NCBI RefSeq assembly: GCF_033441515.1
Contig: NZ_JAWQJT010000002.1
Coordinates: forward strand, 1,860,001 to 1,924,000
Direction: 5' to 3'
Origin: Amycolatopsis solani
Lineage (GTDB): Bacteria > Actinomycetota > Actinomycetes > Mycobacteriales > Pseudonocardiaceae
Length of the DNA stretch: 64,000 bases
The notes under the pieces were generated by a model. The model had not been told where the DNA came from and ran no database searches. It saw only the letters and a list, made by a program, of their open reading frames with translations. Position numbers and translations under genes: made by a program. How positions within the stretch are numbered: position 1 is the stretch's first letter; the number at the start of each line of letters is the position of its first letter. This document shows positions 1 through 8,100 of this stretch, one piece after another.

Positions 1-213
1 GGCGCCGACCTCCTCGACGACACCCATGGGCTCGTGGCCGAGGATGTCGCCTTCGGTCATGAACGCGCCGAGCACTTCGTAGAGGTGCAGGTCGGAGCCG
101 CAGATGCCGGTGGAGGTCACCCGGATGACGGCGTCGGTGTCCTCCTCGATCTTCGGGTCCGGCACCTCGTCGACGCGGACGTCGCGTTTGCCGTGCCAGG
201 TGACTGCCTTCAT
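1..213 (-). CDS. Zinc-dependent alcohol dehydrogenase, N-terminal part (cut by window edge)
   Basis: Only the first 71 codons lie in the window; the gene runs off the left edge. The translation begins [20 protein letters not shown] and contains ICGSDLHLY, followed by [13 protein letters not shown]. These are the zinc-binding Cys and the GHE motif of medium-chain, GroES-fold dehydrogenases. Members close to this sequence are often annotated as glutathione-independent formaldehyde or general alcohol dehydrogenases, but the substrate cannot be told from this fragment. The ATG at 213 is preceded on the coding strand by a GGGAGGG stretch that can serve as ribosome site. The gene appears monocistronic at its 5' end. 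Confidence 0.9.
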   Translation of the reverse strand, partial: MKAVTWHGKRDVRVDEVPDPKIEEDTDAVIRVTSTGICGSDLHLYEVLGAFMTEGDILGHEPMGVVEEVGA

Positions 214-338
214 GGCCCTCCCTTTTCCGCGGACGGTTCTCGCCCCCGGTTTCCCGGCGGCGGGGAGGGCAAACGCGGGTCAGGTGAGCGGGCCGGCCAC
301 CCGCAACGGGCGAGGAGGTCCTGTCCTGCGGCACCGAC

Positions 339-391
339 GTCTTGAATGAGTCATTCAGGACACCGGAGGTCCTGAATGACTCATTCAAGAC
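339..391. terminator. Long perfect inverted repeat built from two TGAATGA-N-TCATTCA palindromes
   Basis: Two 22-nt arms (339-360 and 370-391) are exact reverse complements around a 9-nt loop. Each arm itself contains a 15-bp palindrome, TGAATGAGTCATTCA (343-357) and TGAATGACTCATTCA (373-387). The element lies 26 nt beyond the stop codon of the phosphate transporter, which reads leftward, so it may terminate that transcript. Its AT-rich core differs sharply from the surrounding sequence. It could also be a protein-binding site or a dispersed repeat. Confidence 0.65.
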
Positions 392-416
392 ACCGCGGGT
401 CCACCCGGCACCCGGG

Positions 417-1412
417 TCAGGTGAGCAGGTCCGCCACCAGGTACACCGCCGCGGCCACCGCGGCGGCCGCCGGGAAGGTCAGGACCCAGCCCAGGACGAT
501 GTCCCTGGCGATGCCCCAGCGCACCGCCGAGAGCCTCCGGGTCGCGCCCACGCCCATGATCGCCGCCGTGATCACGTGGGTCGTCGAGATCGGGGCCTTC
601 ACCGCGAACGCCGTCACGTACAGCACCGACGAGGCCACCGACTCCGCCACGAAGCCGTGCGGCGGGTCCAGCGGGAACACCCGGCGGCCCAGCGTGCGCA
701 TGATCCGCAGACCACCCGAATAGGTGCCCAGCGACAACGCCGCCGCGCACAGGAGCGTCACCCACATCGGGACCGCGAACGTCGACTGCTGGCCCGCCGC
801 CACCAGGGCGAGCACGATCACGCCCATGCCCTTCTGCGCGTCCTGCAGGCCGTGGCCGAGCGCGAGCGCCGAAGCCGAGACGATCTGGAAGCGGCGGAAC
901 ACCCGGCCGCTGCGGTGCGGGTTCGCCCGGCGCAGCAGCCACAGCGCCGCCAGCATCGCCGCGTAGCCCAGGATCAGCCCGAGCAGCGGCGAAGCCACCA
1001 TCGGGATCAGCACCTTCTCGGCGATCCCCGCCCAGTGCACCGTGCTCGCCGCCGCCAGCGCGGCGCCGACCATGCCGCCGATCAGCGAGTGCGATGACGA
1101 CGACGGGAGGCCGAAGTACCACGTGATCAGGTTCCAGGTGATCGCGCCGACCAGCGCGGCGAAGACCACGGTGAGCGCGTCCGGCCCGGCCGGGACGTCG
1201 ATGATGCCCTTGGCCACCGTCGCGGCGATCCCGGTGGACAGCAGCGCGCCGGCCAGGTTCATCACCGCCGCCAGCACCAGCGCGGCCCGCAGGGTCAAGG
1301 CGCGGGTCGACACCGCGCTGGCGATCGCGTTCGCCGCGTCGTGGAAGCCGTTGGTGTAGTCGAAGACGAGCGTCAGCACGATCACCGTGACCAGGGCGGC
1401 CGTCCCCGTCAC
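417..1412 (-). CDS. Inorganic phosphate transporter, Pit family
   Basis: This encodes a 331-residue integral membrane protein that imports phosphate, probably as a neutral metal-phosphate complex with protons. The Pit signature is present near the N-terminus (DYTNGFHDAANAIASAVSTR) and repeated in the C-terminal half (APISTTHVITAAIMGVG). About nine to ten hydrophobic segments are visible, in line with the short actinobacterial Pit proteins. The GTG start at 1412 overlaps the TAG stop of the upstream DUF47 gene by one base, so the two are co-translated. This pairing of a PhoU-like DUF47 protein with Pit is typical of low-affinity phosphate uptake. A longer in-frame extension exists upstream but would cover most of the DUF47 gene. 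Confidence 0.93.
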   Translation of the reverse strand: MTGTAALVTVIVLTLVFDYTNGFHDAANAIASAVSTRALTLRAALVLAAVMNLAGALLSTGIAATVAKGIIDVPAGPDALTVVFAALVGAITWNLITWYFGLPSSSSHSLIGGMVGAALAAASTVHWAGIAEKVLIPMVASPLLGLILGYAAMLAALWLLRRANPHRSGRVFRRFQIVSASALALGHGLQDAQKGMGVIVLALVAAGQQSTFAVPMWVTLLCAAALSLGTYSGGLRIMRTLGRRVFPLDPPHGFVAESVASSVLYVTAFAVKAPISTTHVITAAIMGVGATRRLSAVRWGIARDIVLGWVLTFPAAAAVAAAVYLVADLLT

Positions 1413-2026
1413 TAGGACTCCTTGACCGCGATGGTCTGCACCACGTCGGCCACGTGCTCGAAGGCGTCGGCGGCGAGCTCGAACTGCTCGACGACTTCCT
1501 TGGTCTTCAGCACCTCGAGGGCGTCGCCGCCCGGTTCGAACAGGTGCGCCAGGATCCGGCGGTAGATGCGGTCGGCCTCGTTCTCGAGCTCGTTGACCTC
1601 GATCCAGTACGGCTCGAGGTCGCCGACCTTCGCCAGGCCCGGCATCGACGACGCGGTCAGCTCCGCGCAGCGACACAGCACGCGGACCAGCACGTCCGTG
1701 CCCGGCGGGAACGCCTCGATGCGGTACAGCACCGCCAGGTCGGCCGCGGTGTCCATGAAGTCGAGGACGTCGTCGAGCTTGCCGGCGAGGGCCTGGATGT
1801 CCTCGCGGTCGAACGGCGTCACGAACGAGCTGTTCAGCTCGACCATGATCGTGTGCGTCAGCTCGTCACCCTGGTGTTCGACCTCGTGCAGGCGCTTGGC
1901 GAGCGCTTCCCGGTCTTCGGGACGCGCGGCCACCAGCTCGCGCAGGAGCGCGCTCGCGGTCACCAGGTTTCTCGCGGCATCGGTGAGCAAGTCGAAGAAC
2001 CGCGTACCCCGTGGGGTGAACCGCAT
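1412..2026 (-). CDS. DUF47 family (PhoU-like) Pit accessory protein
   Basis: The product is a 204-residue, all-helical cytoplasmic protein of the DUF47/PhoU-like family, starting MRFTPRGTRFFDLL. Two copies of the PhoU-type E/D-rich helix pattern can be seen, for example LHEVEHQGDELTHTI and NELENEADRIYRRI; in PhoU these coordinate metal ions. Family members bind and restrain the cognate Pit transporter. The gene directly precedes pit and its stop overlaps the pit start. It is divergent from the glycosyltransferase gene at 2123. A possible stress-type promoter (GTTA-N16-GGGTAC) lies just upstream. Confidence 0.92.
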   Translation of the reverse strand: MRFTPRGTRFFDLLTDAARNLVTASALLRELVAARPEDREALAKRLHEVEHQGDELTHTIMVELNSSFVTPFDREDIQALAGKLDDVLDFMDTAADLAVLYRIEAFPPGTDVLVRVLCRCAELTASSMPGLAKVGDLEPYWIEVNELENEADRIYRRILAHLFEPGGDALEVLKTKEVVEQFELAADAFEHVADVVQTIAVKES

Positions 2027-2069
2027 CGCTGGAAATCCCTTCTTCGCCGCCCGGCCGCCCACGAGCCGG

Positions 2070-2095
2070 GTACCCGTGGCGGCCGGACGTTTAAC
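2070..2095 (-). promoter_or_regulatory. Possible stress-sigma promoter for the DUF47-pit operon
   Basis: Read on the minus strand this shows GTTA (2095-2092), a 16-nt spacer and GGGTAC (2075-2070), about 45 nt before the DUF47 start. It resembles the GTTT-N15-GGGTA sites found elsewhere in this window, but the spacer is one base longer and the -35 box is imperfect. Confidence 0.4.
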
Positions 2096-2122
2096 CGGCG
2101 GTGTCCGGGAAACCAGGAGGAC

Positions 2123-3064
2123 ATGACCGATCCCGGCTCCCGGCGCCTGAGAGTACTGCTCTGGCACGTCCACGGCTCGTGGACCGACGCTTTCGTCCGC
2201 GGCCGCCACGAATACCTCTTGCCGGTGTCCCCCGACGGCGCGCCGTGGGGCCTGGGAAAAGCCGGGCGGGACTGGCCGTCGGTGACCGAGGTGCCGCTGG
2301 ACCGGCTGGCCGAGGCCGAGCCCGACGTCGTCGTCCTGCAACGCCCGGAAGAGCTGGACTTGGCCGCGCGGCTGGGCGTGCCGTCCGTCTACGTCGAACA
2401 CAACGCGCCCCGGCCGTACGCCGCGTCGAGCGAGCACCCGCTGGCCGGGCGCTCCGACATCACCGTCGCGCACGTGACGCACTTCAACGCGGCGATGTGG
2501 GACTGCGGGCGCGCGCCGGTCACCGTCGTTCCCCACGGCATTCCGGACCCCGGCGCGCGCTACACCGGGGAGATCGCCGCCGGCGTGTCGATGATCAACG
2601 AGCCCGTGCGCCGCCGGCGCGTCACGGGCTCGGACCTGCTCGGCACGCTCGCCGGCACCGCGCCGGTCGACGTGTTCGGCATGGGCACCGAGGAGCTCGG
2701 CCCGCCGTTGCGCGGGCGGGGCGACGTGCCGGTGCCCCGGCTGCACGACGAGATCGCCCGCCGCCGCGTCTTCCTCCACACCGCGCGCTGGACGTCGCTG
2801 GGCCTGTCCCTGCTGGAGGCGATGCACCTCGCGATGCCGGTCGTCGTCTTCGCCGCCACGGAGGCGGTGGCGGCGGTGCCGCCCGACGCGGGCGTGGTCT
2901 CCACCGACGTTTCGGTGCTGGCCCGCGGATTCCGCGAGCTGCTGCACGAACCCGACTACGCCGTGCTCGCCGGCAAGAACGCCCGCGAGCACGCGCTGAG
3001 GCACCACGGGCTCCGCGCTTTCCTGACCGCTTGGGACCACCTCCTCGCCGAGACGGCCCGCTGA
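2123..3064 (+). CDS. Glycosyltransferase, GT4-like (GT-B fold)
   Basis: This encodes a 313-residue cytoplasmic glycosyltransferase. The C-terminal half carries the nucleotide-sugar-binding region of GT-B enzymes: [20 protein letters not shown], followed by PVVVFAATE, equivalent to the E-x7-E loop of GT4. The N-terminal half is short ([10 protein letters not shown], then [12 protein letters not shown]), and the protein is smaller than the usual 350-400 residues. An AGGAGG ribosome site at 2115-2120 fixes the ATG at 2123. It is followed after 22 nt by a second GT4 gene, and both open the surface-glycan locus. Donor and acceptor are unknown. Confidence 0.85.
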   Translation: MTDPGSRRLRVLLWHVHGSWTDAFVRGRHEYLLPVSPDGAPWGLGKAGRDWPSVTEVPLDRLAEAEPDVVVLQRPEELDLAARLGVPSVYVEHNAPRPYAASSEHPLAGRSDITVAHVTHFNAAMWDCGRAPVTVVPHGIPDPGARYTGEIAAGVSMINEPVRRRRVTGSDLLGTLAGTAPVDVFGMGTEELGPPLRGRGDVPVPRLHDEIARRRVFLHTARWTSLGLSLLEAMHLAMPVVVFAATEAVAAVPPDAGVVSTDVSVLARGFRELLHEPDYAVLAGKNAREHALRHHGLRAFLTAWDHLLAETAR

Positions 3065-3086
3065 CCCCGAGAGGAACGTCGCACCG

Positions 3087-4295
3087 ATGAAGATCGCGAT
3101 GGTGTCCGAGCACGCCAATCCCCTGGCCGCGCTGGGGGAAGCCGACGCCGGCGGCCAGAACGTGCACGTGGCGGAGCTGTCGGCCGCGCTCACGCGGGCC
3201 GGGCACGACGTCACCGTCTACACGCGCCGGGAGAGCCGCGACGAGCCGCCGGAGGTCCGGACCGAGCAGGGGTTCCGCGTCGTGCACGTCCCCGCCGGGC
3301 CGGCGCGCAAGGAGCCGAAGGACCACCTGCTGCCCTACATGGGCGAGTTCGGCGGGTTCCTGCGCGACCGGTGGACGGCCGAGCGGCCGGACCTGGCGCA
3401 CGCGCACTTCTGGATGTCGGGGCTCGCGACCGCCCTCGCGGCGGGCGCGACCGGCACCCCGGTCGCGCAGACCTTCCACGCGCTGGGCGTGGTCAAGAAG
3501 CGCTACCAGGGTGACAAGGACACGAGCCCGGCCGACCGGATCCGGCTCGAGCGGATCATCGGGCGGCAGGCCGGGCGGGTGCTCGCCACCTGCTCGGACG
3601 AGGTCTTCGAACTGTCCCGGCTCGGCGTACCGCGGTCGCGGATCTCGATCGTCCCTTGTGGCGTCGACCTCGGGCGGTTCACCGCGGACGGGCCGGTCGC
3701 CCACCGCCGGGCGCCGCACCGGCTGGTCGCCGTGGGCCGGCTGGTCCCGCGCAAGGGGTTCGACACCGCGATCACCGCGCTCGCGGAGCTGCCCGGCACC
3801 GAGCTCGTCATCGCGGGCGGCCCCGAGCGCGGCCGGCTTTCCCAGGATCCGGAGGCGCGGCGGCTGCGTGAGCTCGCCGACCGCCTCGGCGTCGGCGGCC
3901 GCGTCCGCTGGCCGGGTCAGGTGTCCCGGGCGGACATGCCCGCCCTGCTGCGCTCGGCCGACGCCGTCGTCTGCACGCCGTGGTACGAGCCGTTCGGGAT
4001 CGTGCCGCTGGAAGCGATGGCGTGCGGTGTCCCGGTGGTCGCGACCGCGGTGGGCGGCCTGACCGACACGGTCGTCGACGGCGTCACCGGGCTGCTCGTC
4101 CGCCCGCGCGAGCCGAGGGAGCTCGCGTCCCGGGTACGGCGGCTGCTCGACAACCCGGCGCTCGGCCAGACCTTCGGGGCCGCCGGCCACGACCGCGCGA
4201 GCGCCCGCTACTCGTGGGACCGCGTCGCCGCCGACACGCTGCGGGCTTACCACAAGCTGGTCCCCGAGCCCGCGGCCACCGCCGAGGCCCGCTGA
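3087..4295 (+). CDS. Glycosyltransferase family 4, MshA-like
   Basis: The product is a 402-residue GT-B retaining glycosyltransferase. The N-terminus has the acceptor-domain signature [19 protein letters not shown], which closely resembles MshA and sucrose-phosphate-synthase relatives. The donor site is seen in [14 protein letters not shown] and in [20 protein letters not shown], with the two conserved Glu residues. A PHOR-like patch (GRLVPRKGF) suggests a UDP- or GDP-sugar donor. The neighbouring GT4-like gene ends 22 nt upstream. True MshA would be expected near mycothiol genes or alone; here the context is a polysaccharide locus, so a role in glycan assembly is more likely. Confidence 0.88.
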   Translation: MKIAMVSEHANPLAALGEADAGGQNVHVAELSAALTRAGHDVTVYTRRESRDEPPEVRTEQGFRVVHVPAGPARKEPKDHLLPYMGEFGGFLRDRWTAERPDLAHAHFWMSGLATALAAGATGTPVAQTFHALGVVKKRYQGDKDTSPADRIRLERIIGRQAGRVLATCSDEVFELSRLGVPRSRISIVPCGVDLGRFTADGPVAHRRAPHRLVAVGRLVPRKGFDTAITALAELPGTELVIAGGPERGRLSQDPEARRLRELADRLGVGGRVRWPGQVSRADMPALLRSADAVVCTPWYEPFGIVPLEAMACGVPVVATAVGGLTDTVVDGVTGLLVRPREPRELASRVRRLLDNPALGQTFGAAGHDRASARYSWDRVAADTLRAYHKLVPEPAATAEAR

Positions 4296-4296
4296 C

Positions 4297-4373
4297 CTGA
4301 AGGGGACGGTGCCGGCATCTGGTGCGCTGAAGGGGACTTTCCTGTCATCACATGACAGGAAAGTCCCCTTCAG
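4297..4373. terminator. Dispersed CTGAAGGGGAC palindromic element, copy 1, between convergent genes
   Basis: The element has a leading half-copy (CTGAAGGGGACGGTGCCGGC, from 4297). This is followed by a perfect hairpin with 22-nt arms at 4327-4348 and 4352-4373, where CTGAAGGGGACTTTCCTGTC is mirrored by its complement. It sits between the converging GT4 (+) and GT2 (-) genes and is likely a bidirectional terminator. The same layout recurs, inverted, at 29390-29468, so this is a family rather than a one-off hairpin. Confidence 0.75.
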
Positions 4374-4378
4374 CACGT

Positions 4379-5269
4379 TCAGCCCACGTAGCGGCGGGCC
4401 TGGGACGCGCGCTGGGGTGCCTCCAGGAGACGCAGGCCGTGCTCGACCTGCGCGGGGACCACGCGGCGCTGGGCGAGCACCCACGGGAGGCCGCGGACTA
4501 CGTCGCCGAGGGCCGCCAGGGTTGCCCGGTCGCGGGGTGCCGAGCGCAGCACGTCCCGGCCGCGGCGGAAGACGGCGGGCCAGGGGCGGCGGAGCAGGAG
4601 CGTCCACAGCGTGTTGCGGATGCCGAGCCGTCGGCGGTGCCGCGGGTCGCGCAGCTTCGACGGCGCGTGGTGGATCACCACGTCCTCCGCCCAGCACATC
4701 CACCAGCCGCGCGCGGCGAGGTCCAAAGCGAACAGTTCTTCCTCCCCGCCGAGCCACATCCGCGGTGAAAAGCCGCCGACCTCGCGGAACGCGCTGACCC
4801 GCACCGCGGTCAGCCCGGCCATGATGCCGAGCAGCGCCGGTCCGGGCAGCCAGTCCGGCCCCGGCACCGGGGACTCGCGCAGCTCCGGCGTGATCGGGTC
4901 CTCGGCCAGGCCCGGCTCGACCAGGCACCGGCCGGTCACCGAACCGAGGCCGGGGTGGGCGTCCAGGATGTCCGCGGCGCGGGTCAGCGAGCCCGGCTGC
5001 CACGTCGTGTCGTCGTCGCAGAAGGCGACGTACGGCGTCGTCACCGCTTCGACGGCGACGTTCCGGGCCACCGCGCCGAGGTTCTCCGCCAGCCGGAACA
5101 GGCAGACGCCGGGGAATTCCCGGGCGACCATGTCCGCCGTGCCGTCCGCGGACCCGTTGTCCGCCAGGAAGATCGGCGGGCTGTCGGGAAGGGACGTCAT
5201 GTGCGCCAACGTTTCCCGCAACTGCGCACAGCGGTTGCAGGTGATGATCACGACCGAGATTCGCGCCAT
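4379..5269 (-). CDS. Glycosyltransferase family 2
   Basis: This encodes a 296-residue GT-A enzyme starting MARISVVIITCNRCAQL. It has the nucleotide-binding start (VVIITCNR), the ADNGSADGTADM loop and the metal-binding AFCDDDTTW motif. GGEEELFALDLAARGW, the ED-type acceptor and base motif, comes later. No transmembrane segment is evident, so it is probably a soluble or peripheral cytoplasmic enzyme. The ATG at 5269 lies inside the 3' end of the next gene upstream (22-nt overlap). Three minus-strand genes (pyruvyl transferase, GT2, this GT2) form one overlapping operon. The sugar transferred is unknown. Confidence 0.9.
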   Translation of the reverse strand: MARISVVIITCNRCAQLRETLAHMTSLPDSPPIFLADNGSADGTADMVAREFPGVCLFRLAENLGAVARNVAVEAVTTPYVAFCDDDTTWQPGSLTRAADILDAHPGLGSVTGRCLVEPGLAEDPITPELRESPVPGPDWLPGPALLGIMAGLTAVRVSAFREVGGFSPRMWLGGEEELFALDLAARGWWMCWAEDVVIHHAPSKLRDPRHRRRLGIRNTLWTLLLRRPWPAVFRRGRDVLRSAPRDRATLAALGDVVRGLPWVLAQRRVVPAQVEHGLRLLEAPQRASQARRYVG

Positions 5270-6114
5270 TCGGCGGTCCTTTCCAGCGTCCGGGCCTGGA
5301 GTTCGACGTGGGCGGGCAGCACGCGGCGGTGCCCGAGCGCCCGCGGCAGCCGGGCCACCGCGCCGAGCACGGCCCGCGGCGCCGCGACGAGCGTCCGCGC
5401 CACCTCCCGGCGGCAGACCCGCGGCGGCCGGCGCAGCACCGCGATGAGCAGCCGGTTGCGCAGTTCGGCGCGGCGGCGCCACGACGACGGCGGCCGCGAC
5501 CGCGACGGGTGGTGGTGGGCCCGCAGGTGCCCGACGTAGCAGACTTCCCAGCCGTGCGCGGCCAGGTCGTAGGCCAGCAGCTGCTCCTCCGCGCCGAAGT
5601 GCAGCAGCGGGCTGAAGCCGCCGGTCTGCAGGTACGCCTTGCGGCGCACGATCGCCGAGCAGGCGAGGAACCCGAGGACCAGTGGCCCGGGCGCGCCGTC
5701 GGGGTGGCCCAGCGGGCTGCGCTCGAGCTCTGGCGTCACCGGGTCGTCCCGGTTTTCCGGGCCGACCAGGGTGCGCGCGGCCAGCAGCCCGGTCCGCGGG
5801 TGCTCGTCGAAGATGCGTTCGGCTTCGGGCAGCGCGTCCGGCGCCCACCACGAATCGTCGTCGCTGAAGGCCACGTAGGGCGTTTCGGCCACGACGACGC
5901 CGAGGGTGCGGGCGGCGGCGGCGAGGTTGCGCGGCAGCCGGATCACGCGCACGTTCGCGTACCCCCCGGCGACCTCGGCGGTCCCGTCCGAGGAAGCGTT
6001 GTCCAGCACGACGACCGGCGGCACGGGGTCCAACGCGGACAGCCGGTCCAGGGTGCGCGCCAGCTCGGCCGCGCGGTCGCGGGTGGCGATGACGACGGTC
6101 GTGCGCGCGCTCAC
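5248..6114 (-). CDS. Glycosyltransferase family 2
   Basis: The product is a 288-residue GT-A glycosyltransferase and a paralogue of its downstream neighbour, with the same length and the same motif order. The motifs are TTVVIATRDRAAEL, LDNASSDGTAEV, AFSDDDSWW, and FGAEEQLLAYDLAAHGW. The GTG start at 6114 overlaps the TGA stop of the pyruvyl transferase gene (GTGA), indicating translational coupling. The pair probably arose by duplication and adds successive residues to the same glycan; this is inference from their similarity and position. Confidence 0.9.
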   Translation of the reverse strand: MSARTTVVIATRDRAAELARTLDRLSALDPVPPVVVLDNASSDGTAEVAGGYANVRVIRLPRNLAAAARTLGVVVAETPYVAFSDDDSWWAPDALPEAERIFDEHPRTGLLAARTLVGPENRDDPVTPELERSPLGHPDGAPGPLVLGFLACSAIVRRKAYLQTGGFSPLLHFGAEEQLLAYDLAAHGWEVCYVGHLRAHHHPSRSRPPSSWRRRAELRNRLLIAVLRRPPRVCRREVARTLVAAPRAVLGAVARLPRALGHRRVLPAHVELQARTLERTAEWRESRS

Positions 6115-6962
6115 CGCTCCCCCACCAGCGCCTCGACGAAACCGGCCAGCGACGGGACGGGCGGGTCGACGGCGGCCTGGCCCGACAGGCACCACTTCAG
6201 CCGGGCGTCGAGCAGTTCGGCGTCGACGGCGTCCTCGGCGGCGAGCACCGGCCAGCCGAGCGCCGCGCCTTGCGCGGTCACCTTCCCGCCGCCGTCGACC
6301 GGGTCGACGGCGACCACCGGCACCCCCGCCTTGAGCCCGAGCACCAGTCCGTGCAGCCGGGTGGTCACCACGGCGTCCATCGCGGACAGTGCGGAAACGA
6401 ACTGGCCGGGCGTCGAACACCGCTCCCAGTCGGCGTGCGCCAGGCGGGTGTCCAGGGGCACGCGGGCGCAGTCGAGCCCGGCGAGCCAGCCGGTCAGCGC
6501 CGCGTGGACCTCGTCGTGGCGGCCCGCGCCGCCGTATTCCGGCTGGTGCGGCGCGAGGACCACGCCGAGCACCGGGGTCTTCGCCACGGAAGCCGCCAGG
6601 GAAAGGTCCGGCGTGCGGCCGTCGTCGCGCGGGAGGACCCGGTGGAACCCGGTCACCGCCGGGTCGTCCGGATCGGGGACGGACACGCCGACGGCGATCC
6701 GGCGGCACCCCGCGTACCGCTCGTGCAGCGAACGCACCTGCGGCCCGTGCACCGGCCCGCAGGCGAACACGAGGTGCGTGTAGTCCGCGGGCGGCGCGTC
6801 CGGCAGGTGCCGGGCGCCGGGGCGGAACCCGGGGCTCCAGGCGACGTCGTAGCCGATCCCCTCCCGCTCGAGCGCGGCCCCCGCCGCGTGCAAGCTGAGG
6901 ACGTCACCCGCGGTCGCTTCGCCGTGCAGGAAACTGGCCCATCCGGTGAGCAGAACTCGCAT
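6111..6962 (-). CDS. Polysaccharide pyruvyl transferase family protein
   Basis: This encodes a 283-residue protein with the GT-B-like fold of the CsaB/PS_pyruv_trans family, which transfers pyruvate from phosphoenolpyruvate to sugars as a ketal. Supporting motifs are HLVFACGPVHGPQV, LGVVLAPHQPEYGG and the family hallmark VVTTRLHGLVLGLKAGVPVV near residues 190-210. It leads the minus-strand operon with two GT2 genes. No Shine-Dalgarno sequence precedes the ATG at 6962, and a GGGTAC -10 box ends 10 nt before it, so its mRNA is probably leaderless. Pyruvylation would add negative charge to the surface glycan. Confidence 0.85.
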   Translation of the reverse strand: MRVLLTGWASFLHGEATAGDVLSLHAAGAALEREGIGYDVAWSPGFRPGARHLPDAPPADYTHLVFACGPVHGPQVRSLHERYAGCRRIAVGVSVPDPDDPAVTGFHRVLPRDDGRTPDLSLAASVAKTPVLGVVLAPHQPEYGGAGRHDEVHAALTGWLAGLDCARVPLDTRLAHADWERCSTPGQFVSALSAMDAVVTTRLHGLVLGLKAGVPVVAVDPVDGGGKVTAQGAALGWPVLAAEDAVDAELLDARLKWCLSGQAAVDPPVPSLAGFVEALVGER

Positions 6963-6972
6963 GGAGCGCCGC

Positions 6973-6997
6973 GTACCCGCTCGCGGTGGCCTTACAC
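6973..6997 (-). promoter_or_regulatory. Stress-sigma-type promoter, minus strand
   Basis: On the minus strand GTGT (6997-6994), a 15-nt spacer and GGGTAC (6978-6973) precede the pyruvyl transferase ATG by 10 nt. Its -35 box lies only 2 nt from the -35 box of the divergent promoter at 7000-7024. Confidence 0.65.
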
Positions 6998-6999
6998 GG

Positions 7000-7024
7000 G
7001 TTTGCCACCGGTACCGCCGGGTAG
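7000..7024 (+). promoter_or_regulatory. Stress-sigma-type promoter, plus strand
   Basis: GTTT (7000-7003), 15 nt, GGGTAG (7019-7024). The epimerase ATG follows after 10 nt, with no ribosome site between. This matches the SigB/SigF-type consensus known from Streptomyces and Mycobacterium. Confidence 0.75.
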
Positions 7025-7034
7025 CCGCCACGGC

Positions 7035-8000
7035 ATGACGAATCCGGGAGTGACCAGGCAGTTCGGACGAGCGGTGGTGACCGGGGGTGCCGGCTTCGTC
7101 GGCGCGCACCTGTGCGAGCTGCTGCTCGGCGAAGGCCTCGAAGTGATCGCCGTGGACAACCTGGCGACGTCCTCGGCGGACACCCTGGACGGCCTGCTCC
7201 GCCACGAGCGGTTCCGGTTCGTGCGCCACGACGTCACCCGGCCGATGCCGTTGAACTGCCGGGCCGACGTCGTTTTCCACCTGGCTTCGGCGGCGTCCCC
7301 GCGCGACTACCTCGCGCTGCCGATCGAGACCCTGCGCGCCGGGTCCCACGGCACCGAGAACGCCCTCGAGCTGGCTCGCCGCGACGGTGCCCGGTTCGTC
7401 CTCGCGTCCACCAGCGAGGTCTACGGCGACCCGCTGGAACACCCGCAGCGCGAGCAGTACTGGGGCAACGTCAACCCGATCGGGCCGCGCAGCGTGTACG
7501 ACGAAGCCAAGCGCTACGCCGAAGCCCTGACGTCGGCCTACCGGCGCGAACACGGCGTCGACACCGGCATCGCGCGGATCTTCAACACCTACGGCCCCGG
7601 CATGCGCGCCCACGACGGCCGGATGATCCCGGCGTTCGTCGACCAGGCGCTCAAGGGCGAGCCGATCACGGTCACCGGTACCGGCGAGCAGACGCGCTCC
7701 ATCTGCTACGTCGAGGACACCGTCCGCGGCCTCCTGGAGCTCGCGCGCTCGGGCCACCCCGGGCCGGTGAACCTCGGCAACCCGCACGAGCTGACCGTCC
7801 GCCAGGTCGCCGAGCGGATCAAGGAGATCACCGGGTCCGGTTCCCCCATCGAGGAGATCGACGCCGTCGTCGACGACCCGAAGCGCCGCTGTCCCGACAT
7901 CTCGCTCGCGCGCGAGGTCCTGGGCTGGGCCCCTAAGGTCGACGCCGACGACGGCCTCCGCCGCACCGCGGCGTGGTTCGGCCGGGCGTCGCTGCGCTGA
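7035..8000 (+). CDS. NAD-dependent sugar epimerase/decarboxylase, UDP-glucuronate decarboxylase-like
   Basis: This encodes a 321-residue extended SDR. The Rossmann motif TGGAGFVGAHL is at the N-terminus, followed by HLASAASPRDY, the catalytic Ser region LASTSEVYGDPLEHPQ and the YxxxK motif SVYDEAKRYAEAL. FNTYGPGM and SICYVEDTVRGL follow. The combination SPRDY / YGDP-HPQ-YWGNVNPIG / RSxYDEAKR is characteristic of UDP-glucuronate decarboxylase, which makes UDP-xylose. With the UDP-glucose dehydrogenase at 13343 it would complete UDP-glucose to UDP-xylose. It could instead act on another NDP-sugar. The start is fixed by a promoter 10 nt upstream, implying a leaderless transcript. Confidence 0.85.
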   Translation: MTNPGVTRQFGRAVVTGGAGFVGAHLCELLLGEGLEVIAVDNLATSSADTLDGLLRHERFRFVRHDVTRPMPLNCRADVVFHLASAASPRDYLALPIETLRAGSHGTENALELARRDGARFVLASTSEVYGDPLEHPQREQYWGNVNPIGPRSVYDEAKRYAEALTSAYRREHGVDTGIARIFNTYGPGMRAHDGRMIPAFVDQALKGEPITVTGTGEQTRSICYVEDTVRGLLELARSGHPGPVNLGNPHELTVRQVAERIKEITGSGSPIEEIDAVVDDPKRRCPDISLAREVLGWAPKVDADDGLRRTAAWFGRASLR

Positions 8001-8021
8001 GTAGCGACGCCCAGGCAATTC

Positions 8022-8046
8022 GTTTATGGGTGACTTCGCCGGGTAG
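8022..8046 (+). promoter_or_regulatory. Stress-sigma-type promoter before the carbamoyltransferase operon
   Basis: GTTT (8022-8025), 15 nt, GGGTAG (8041-8046). It lies in the 100-bp gap between the epimerase and carbamoyltransferase genes and would drive the operon from 8101 onward with a leader of roughly 45 nt. Confidence 0.7.
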
Positions 8047-8100
8047 CGCTATAGGCGAACGCGGGCCGCAGGAGTCCGCACCGGACGCCAGGGCAGGTCG

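Noticed and set aside
2622..5003. Very long minus-strand frame opposite the two GT4-type genes
   Set aside because: It is an antisense frame kept open by high GC3. The plus-strand genes have clear motifs and ribosome sites, while this frame is a low-complexity Arg/Pro/Gly-rich translation.
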